Positions 58,983 to 64,000 of a DNA stretch of 64,000 bases are shown here, piece after piece. Under the pieces are notes generated by a model that was not told the DNA's origin, made no database searches, and saw only the letters and a list, made by a program, of their open reading frames with translations. A program made the position numbers and the translations under genes. The stretch's first letter is position 1. Every line of letters begins with the position of its first letter. Location: assembly GCA_020638675.1 (NCBI GenBank), contig JACKID010000004.1:62001-126000 (forward strand), given 5' to 3'. Source of the DNA: Planctomycetota bacterium. Its GTDB lineage: Bacteria > Planctomycetota > UBA8742 > UBA2392.

Positions 58983-60731
58983 GTGAGGCAGCGGTGCGAG
59001 GTGGTCAGGCCAGGGATTGCCTTCCGAGATTGGGTTCCAGCGGACATCCCGTGTCTGGCCCATTCGCACGTCAATGACTGCAAATGCTTTCGGTGTGCCA
59101 GCATCCACCCGGGCAAACACATATTGCCCGCTCGGGAGATTCTCCTGCCAGGATCCGTCCCTTCCCACCCAGACTTCGTGCCAACGCCGGCGTTCGTCAA
59201 TCGAGTACACCATCACTCGCCACGTCAAGGCGCCGTGCTGTGCCTTCTTCGGAATGAAGGCACGCCCGCGGACCCGTCCTCGACCGGCGTAGAGACTAAT
59301 CACGTGTTCACCCGGCCGGGTCAGGGTGATTGTCGGCGAGGGGTACTCATAGCTGTTCCACACAGACATGGAGATCGAGTACTGGCCAAGCGGAAGGCCC
59401 TCTAAGACAAACTCATTGGCGATCGGCTTGATATTGATCCCAGCGCGGGAACCGCGTTGACGGACCGACAGTTCGCTATACGGCGCAACTCCCCGCGGGC
59501 AGCGCACTCGCAGCGTGGCTGTCGCGGGCGGGGACAGCTCAATCTTCATTACATTTTCGTCCTGGCGAACTGCTCGCACGGGTACCCCCTCTCGCCACGA
59601 ATTAGCTAGGACGACGCTACCCCACGTATTCTCAAGGTACTCTCCGGGAAAAGCGCCAATCTCGACGCGGCCGAGGCCGTCAGATAGCAGGTCTTTGGCC
59701 TCTCGGTCCCAGTGGTTGGCCCGATAATCGAACTGAACCGGGACACCTGTTGCCGGAGCACCGTTGCGCGTCAGATGAACCGTGATGTTGCCGAAGGTGT
59801 AGGCCGGGAAATTGACGTCGGCATTCGACGCATCGGTCACGATCAACGTCACCGGCAATGCACCATCATGGCTGAGGACGCCTCTCTGGACCAAACATCC
59901 ATACGAAATCCTGTAGGTGCCGGGGCGAAGCTCCGCAAACGACTTGCTGCCGGGCCCATCAAACGTCAGGTGCGCGACAGACGATGAGAAGCCGTATGGC
60001 TCGATGCTCTCCAACCAGACTCTGGCTGGAATCATCGGGCTCTCGAACTCTTTGGTGACTGCGATGTTTATCGAGGCGCTGCCAGGAGGCGATGGGAAGG
60101 GAAGTACTACGTTGACTCTTGTCGATCCAACTTCCACCTCTGTGTAGCGCGCCGGGCAAACCCGGCTATCACGTATCAGATACCGACCGGGACGCGCGTT
60201 ACGAAGATAGGTCCGCCCGACCGGCTTATCTCCTTCCAATCGCCAGACTTCCACTTTGTAGTTGGTTATCTCGCCACCCTCCTCGGAGATCAGATGGAGC
60301 AGTTGGGGGTGGTTCAGCGTCTTCAACCGCAGCTCCCCAAGTGCGATCTCTGCCTCCCACATGGGCTGGCTAGCCCAGTCTGGACCCCCGCCTCTGCCAC
60401 CCGCCCAGATACTTACCGTGAAGCGCGCCTCGGGTACGTCGAAGTATAAGTCAATTACGCCGTCTGGGCCGACGACTTGTCCCTCGGACGAAAACCGAGC
60501 CGGGCCAAAGCCCCACTCGAGTGTGATCGCGCCCGGCATGGGCACGTTCCACTCTTCGTCGATCAGGCGGCCGGTGATGTGGATCTTGTCTGCGGTTGGG
60601 GGCGGCGGTGCTTCCGCCGTCTCTCCTCGCGGCTCCCACTCCAGCCCGGGGCCGAGCACCCACATGCTCGCGAACGAGAACACGCCAACGGCGATGCCCA
60701 GCAGAATCATGGCAGTGACAGCGCGGCGCAC
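58980..60731 (-). CDS. Signal-anchored beta-domain protein, companion of the 842-residue protein
   Basis: 583 residues from a GTG at 60731; an ATG lies seven codons in. A membrane helix at 9-27 is followed by beta-domain units with similar turns (VGPDGVIDLYFDVPEARFTV, TFDGPGSKSFAELRPGTYRI). Low GC like its companion. Probably an extracytoplasmic structural or binding protein; no enzymatic motif seen. It ends in the icmF-tail repeat that precedes the companion gene. Confidence 0.75.
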   Translation of the reverse strand: MRRAVTAMILLGIAVGVFSFASMWVLGPGLEWEPRGETAEAPPPPTADKIHITGRLIDEEWNVPMPGAITLEWGFGPARFSSEGQVVGPDGVIDLYFDVPEARFTVSIWAGGRGGGPDWASQPMWEAEIALGELRLKTLNHPQLLHLISEEGGEITNYKVEVWRLEGDKPVGRTYLRNARPGRYLIRDSRVCPARYTEVEVGSTRVNVVLPFPSPPGSASINIAVTKEFESPMIPARVWLESIEPYGFSSSVAHLTFDGPGSKSFAELRPGTYRISYGCLVQRGVLSHDGALPVTLIVTDASNADVNFPAYTFGNITVHLTRNGAPATGVPVQFDYRANHWDREAKDLLSDGLGRVEIGAFPGEYLENTWGSVVLANSWREGVPVRAVRQDENVMKIELSPPATATLRVRCPRGVAPYSELSVRQRGSRAGINIKPIANEFVLEGLPLGQYSISMSVWNSYEYPSPTITLTRPGEHVISLYAGRGRVRGRAFIPKKAQHGALTWRVMVYSIDERRRWHEVWVGRDGSWQENLPSGQYVFARVDAGTPKAFAVIDVRMGQTRDVRWNPISEGNPWPDHLAPLPH

Positions 60732-60762
60732 GTTTGGCTTTCAGGGGCCGCTGCGGGGACGT

Positions 60763-60771
60763 TCAGTATAG
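60763..60771 (-). promoter_or_regulatory. Extended -10 promoter
   Basis: TGCTATACT on the minus strand, about 32 bases before the GTG at 60731; it lies at the edge of repeat copy 1. Confidence 0.5.
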
Positions 60772-60806
60772 CAAACTCTACATGTTGCGGCGGTATTGGC
60801 CGCCTA
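60769..60806. repeat. 38-bp direct repeat, copy 1 (native icmF end)
   Basis: Covers the real last codons of icmF (GGQYRRNM and stop, minus strand) and the following bases up to the promoter. Copy 2 is at 58945-58982. Confidence 0.85.
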
Positions 60807-63800
60807 CTTCGTAGAGGGCGTGGCTGATCTGGCCGAGTGAGCAGAACCTTACTGTGCGCATCAGCTCGTGGAAGATGTTGCCGCCTTGCAGGGCCACCAG
60901 CTTGAGGTGCTCGAGCGCCTTGGGCGCGCCTTGTCTGTGCCGCTGCTGGAAGTCGCGCAGGCGCGTGATGCAGGCTTCTTTCTCTTCCTGCGTGGCGCGG
61001 GCCAGCTCGATCTTCTGCTCGAACTCCGGCGGCTGCGGGTTCAGGAACGTGTTCACGCCGATGATCGGCAGCTCGCCGCTGTGCTTGAGCTGCTCGTAGA
61101 CCATCGACTCTTCCTGGATCTTGCCGCGCTGGTACTGCGTCTCCATCGCGCCGATCACGCCGCCGCGCTCGGTCAGGCTGTCGAACTCCTTGAGCACGGC
61201 CTCCTCAACGAGATCCGTCAGCTCTTCAATGATGAAGCTGCCCTGCACCGGGTTCTCGTTCTTGGCCAGCCCCAGCTCCTTGTTGATGATGTGCTGGATG
61301 GCGAGCGCGCGGCGCACGGACTCATTGGTCGGCGTGGTGATCGCCTCGTCGTACGCGTTCGTGTGCAGGCTGTTGCAGTTGTCGTAGATCGCGTACAGCG
61401 CCTGCAGCGTCGTCCGGATGTCGTTGAACTGGATCTCCATCGCGTGCAGCGAGCGCCCGCTGGTCTGGATGTGGTACTTCAGCATCTGGCTGCGGTCGTT
61501 GGCGCCGTACAGCCGCTTCATCGCCACGGCCCAGATGCGGCGCGCGACGCGCCCGATGACCGAATACTCGGCGTCTACGCCGTTGCTGAAGAAAAAGCTC
61601 AGGTTCGGCGCGAAGTCGTTCACGTCCATGCCGCGGGCGCGATAGGCCTCGACGTACGTGAAGCCGTTGGCCAGCGTGAACGCAAGCTGGGTGATCGGGT
61701 TGGCGCCCGCCTCGGCGATGTGGTAGCCGCTGATGCTGACCGAGTAATAGTTCCTGACGTTGTGGTCGATGAACCAGGCCTGCACGTCCCCCATCATTTT
61801 CAGCGCGAACTCGATGCTGAAGATGCAGGTGTTCTGGGCCTGGTCTTCCTTGAGAATATCGGCCTGCACGGTGCCGCGCGCGGCGCTGACGGTGGCGGCC
61901 TCGATCTTCGCGAATTCGTCTTCGCTGAGCAGCTTGCGGATTTCCTCCCACGGCTTGTCGAAGCAGCGCGGGTCCTGCCACGCGGCGTTGAGCAGCGCGT
62001 GCGGGTCGGTCATCTCGCTGGGCAGGGTCTTGGCGTCGCGAATAGGCACGAATAGCCGGTCCGGCCCGCGGTCGGGCTTGAGCCTGCCTTGCTCCATCAA
62101 CTGCTTGCGAGCCTGCTGGCGGATCGCCGCGTTGAAGAAGAACGCGAGGATGATCGGCGCCGGGCCGTTGATCGTCATGCTGACGCTGGTGGTGGGCGCG
62201 CACAGGTCAAAGCCCGCGTAGAGAATCTCCATCTCTTCGACGGTGAAGATGGCGACGCCGCTTTCGCCGACCTTGCCGTAGATGTCAGGCCGCTCGTGCG
62301 GGTCTTCGCCGTACAGCGTGACGCTGTCAAACGCCGTGCTCAGGCGCGCGGCCGGCTGGCCTTCGCTTACGAGGTGAAAGCGCGCGTTGGTGCGCGCGGC
62401 CGGGCCCTCGCCCGCGAACATGCGCGTCGGGTCTTCGCCGCTGCGCTTGTACGGGTACACGCCGGCCGTGTACGGGAAGCGCCCGGGGACGTTTTCCTCG
62501 AGCAGCCAGACCAGCACGTCGCCCCAGTCGCGGTACTTCGGCAGCGCGACTTTCGGAAGCTGCGTGCCGCTGAGCGTCTTCGTGTAGTTCGCGACGTGGA
62601 TTTCGCGCCCGCGCACTTCGTAGACGTTCTCTTCGGCCGTGTAGCGCTCGCGCAGCTCTGGCCATGCCTGCAGCTCCCGGATGCAGGTCGGGTCGAGCTC
62701 AAGCAGCAACTGGTTGTAGCGCTTGCGCAGTTTCGCGATCGCGGCGTCGTCGTGCTTCTCGGCCAGCTTCTCAAAGGGCTTGGCGGCCTTGTCGCCGAGG
62801 TCCTGCAGCACGCTGTAGGTCGCGCCGAGCTTGCCGGCGATGACCCGCTGCTCTGCGATCCACTTGTGGTAGCCGCGCACGGTATCCGACACCTCGGACA
62901 GGTAGCGGATGCGCTTGCCGGGGACGACCGTCAACTGCTCCGGGCCTTCGGGGCCTGCAACCTGCGTGAAGTAGCGGGTCTCGAGCTTGCGCCCGGAGAC
63001 TTCCGACAGGCGCACCAGCAGATCCTGGTACAGCTTGTTCACGCCGAGGTCGTTGAACTGGGCCGCGATGGTCGGGTAGACCGGCATGTCCGCCGGCTGG
63101 TCGTTGGCCGGTGCGCCCTTGTTGCGCCAGACCTGCTTGCGGATGTCGCGCAGGGCGTCCTTGCTGCCGCGGCGCTCGAACTTGTTGAGCGCGACCATGT
63201 CGGCGAAGTCCAGCATCTCGATCTTCTCGAGCTGCGTGGGCGCGCCGAACTCGGGCGTCATGACGTAGAGGCTGACGTCGGCGAACCTGGTGATCTCGTC
63301 GTCGCCCTGGCCGATGCCGCTGGTTTCCACGAGGATGAGGTCGTAGCCCGCGGCCTGGCAGATTTCGATGGCTTCGTCGAGCGCGTCGCTGATTTCGCTG
63401 TGGCTTTCGCGGGTGGCGAGGCTGCGCATGAACACTCGATCGTTGTTGAGCGAGTTCATGCGGATGCGGTCGCCCAGCAGCGCGCCGCCGGTGCGCTTGC
63501 GCGTCGGGTCAATGCTGAGCACGGCGACCGTCTGGTTGTCAAAATCCAGCAGGTAGCGGCGCAGCAGCTCATCGGTCAGGCTGGATTTGCCGCTGCCGCC
63601 GGTGCCGGTCACGCCGATCACGGGCGCGAGCGTTGCGCGCTGGGATTTGCGCTGGCGGATTTCCTGCGCCAGCTTCTCGTGCTTTTCGGTCGGCGCGTCG
63701 CCATTGAGCTCGGCGAGGCTGATCAGGCGCGCGACGCTGCCCTTGTGGCTGGTGTCGAAGTTCGTCAGCTCGCCGTTCAGGTGCGCGGTGGTGTTGAAGT

Positions 63801-64000
63801 TGCACTCGGCCAGCATCAGCTTGATCATGCCGTCGAGCCCGAGCTCGCGCCCGTCGTGCGGGCTGAAGATGCGGTTGATGCCGTAGTCGTGCAGCTCTTT
63901 GATTTCTTCGGGCACGATCACGCCGCCGCCGCCGCCGAAAATCCTGATGTGGCCGGCGCCCTTTTCGCGCAGCAAGTCGTGCATGTACTTGAAGAATTCC
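60778..64000 (-). CDS. icmF: Fused isobutyryl-CoA mutase-type protein (IcmF), 5' end outside window
   Basis: At least 1073 residues; the frame is open to the right edge. It begins in the second half of the B12-binding domain (GAGHIRIFGGGGGVI). Next comes a G-protein chaperone domain with P-loop GVTGTGGSGKSSL and NKFERRGS. The mutase domain follows, with TTSVSMTINGPAPI and the end GGQYRRNM. The B12/G-protein/mutase order is that of IcmF, which rearranges isobutyryl-CoA and n-butyryl-CoA and related acyl-CoAs. Substrate preference cannot be read from this sequence by eye. Confidence 0.93.
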   Translation of the reverse strand, partial: EFFKYMHDLLREKGAGHIRIFGGGGGVIVPEEIKELHDYGINRIFSPHDGRELGLDGMIKLMLAECNFNTTAHLNGELTNFDTSHKGSVARLISLAELNGDAPTEKHEKLAQEIRQRKSQRATLAPVIGVTGTGGSGKSSLTDELLRRYLLDFDNQTVAVLSIDPTRKRTGGALLGDRIRMNSLNNDRVFMRSLATRESHSEISDALDEAIEICQAAGYDLILVETSGIGQGDDEITRFADVSLYVMTPEFGAPTQLEKIEMLDFADMVALNKFERRGSKDALRDIRKQVWRNKGAPANDQPADMPVYPTIAAQFNDLGVNKLYQDLLVRLSEVSGRKLETRYFTQVAGPEGPEQLTVVPGKRIRYLSEVSDTVRGYHKWIAEQRVIAGKLGATYSVLQDLGDKAAKPFEKLAEKHDDAAIAKLRKRYNQLLLELDPTCIRELQAWPELRERYTAEENVYEVRGREIHVANYTKTLSGTQLPKVALPKYRDWGDVLVWLLEENVPGRFPYTAGVYPYKRSGEDPTRMFAGEGPAARTNARFHLVSEGQPAARLSTAFDSVTLYGEDPHERPDIYGKVGESGVAIFTVEEMEILYAGFDLCAPTTSVSMTINGPAPIILAFFFNAAIRQQARKQLMEQGRLKPDRGPDRLFVPIRDAKTLPSEMTDPHALLNAAWQDPRCFDKPWEEIRKLLSEDEFAKIEAATVSAARGTVQADILKEDQAQNTCIFSIEFALKMMGDVQAWFIDHNVRNYYSVSISGYHIAEAGANPITQLAFTLANGFTYVEAYRARGMDVNDFAPNLSFFFSNGVDAEYSVIGRVARRIWAVAMKRLYGANDRSQMLKYHIQTSGRSLHAMEIQFNDIRTTLQALYAIYDNCNSLHTNAYDEAITTPTNESVRRALAIQHIINKELGLAKNENPVQGSFIIEELTDLVEEAVLKEFDSLTERGGVIGAMETQYQRGKIQEESMVYEQLKHSGELPIIGVNTFLNPQPPEFEQKIELARATQEEKEACITRLRDFQQRHRQGAPKALEHLKLVALQGGNIFHELMRTVRFCSLGQISHALYEVGGQYRRNM

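Overview
The window reads as an ordinary chromosomal stretch of a GC-rich Gram-negative bacterium. The best fit is a Planctomycetota or similar deep-branching lineage. The clues are a MoxR/DUF58/DUF4350/DUF4129/RDD/SpoIIM membrane-stress locus, an EF-hand secreted protein, a eukaryote-like UDP-sugar pyrophosphorylase, a fused acyl-CoA mutase (IcmF), giant DUF3857/transglutaminase-like periplasmic proteins and many secreted proteins of unknown function. This placement is inference; no rRNA lies in the window. Genes are densely packed on both strands with many 1-30 bp overlaps. There is no phage, insertion sequence or CRISPR array.

Layout. 1-5000: a redoxin cut by the window edge, a secreted six-EF-hand protein, small membrane and NTF2-like proteins, a DUF4097 protein, the SRP RNA with its own promoter and terminator (minus strand), and a secreted protein with a sorting-like C-terminal tail. 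4800-10400: a MoeB-rhodanese fusion, ProC, a class III sirtuin, two membrane proteins and a double zinc-ribbon protein. 10460-13730: an MBOAT/SGNH/AAC(3)-fold set suited to polysaccharide acylation. 13790-14710: a secreted coiled-coil protein whose reading frame continues through one in-frame UGA, with a SECIS-like hairpin behind it; this is the most interesting observation. 14780-22570: the RDD, SpoIIM, DUF58, MoxR, DUF4350, DUF4129 and membrane-protein locus. 22770-27240: small enzymes (HAD, RidA, ComB-like, GNAT, VOC) and two proteins of unknown role.

27361-27713 is the tmRNA gene, with its own promoter. 27777-35300 holds two huge paralogous DUF3857/transglutaminase-like proteins, of which only the upstream one keeps the catalytic Cys and His. 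35440-39710: leucyl aminopeptidase, a 50-residue membrane peptide behind a perfect AT-rich palindrome, and modABC for molybdate uptake. 39780-54940: Nif3-type protein, UDP-sugar pyrophosphorylase, a low-complexity membrane-anchored protein with repeated ATxFSPPP motifs, an orphan DNA methyltransferase, a nucleophile-less hydrolase fold, YaeQ-like protein, MetK, PAP2 phosphatase, nuclease, NnrD and a class III aminotransferase. 55050-64000: a DUF2314-like protein, two signal-anchored proteins in a more AT-rich block, and IcmF running off the right edge.

Two window-wide patterns stand out. Many isolated genes carry a -10-like TAnnnT hexamer 6-7 nt before the start codon, which suggests leaderless transcripts. 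Several intergenic gaps hold perfect snap-back inverted repeats, some sharing a core.
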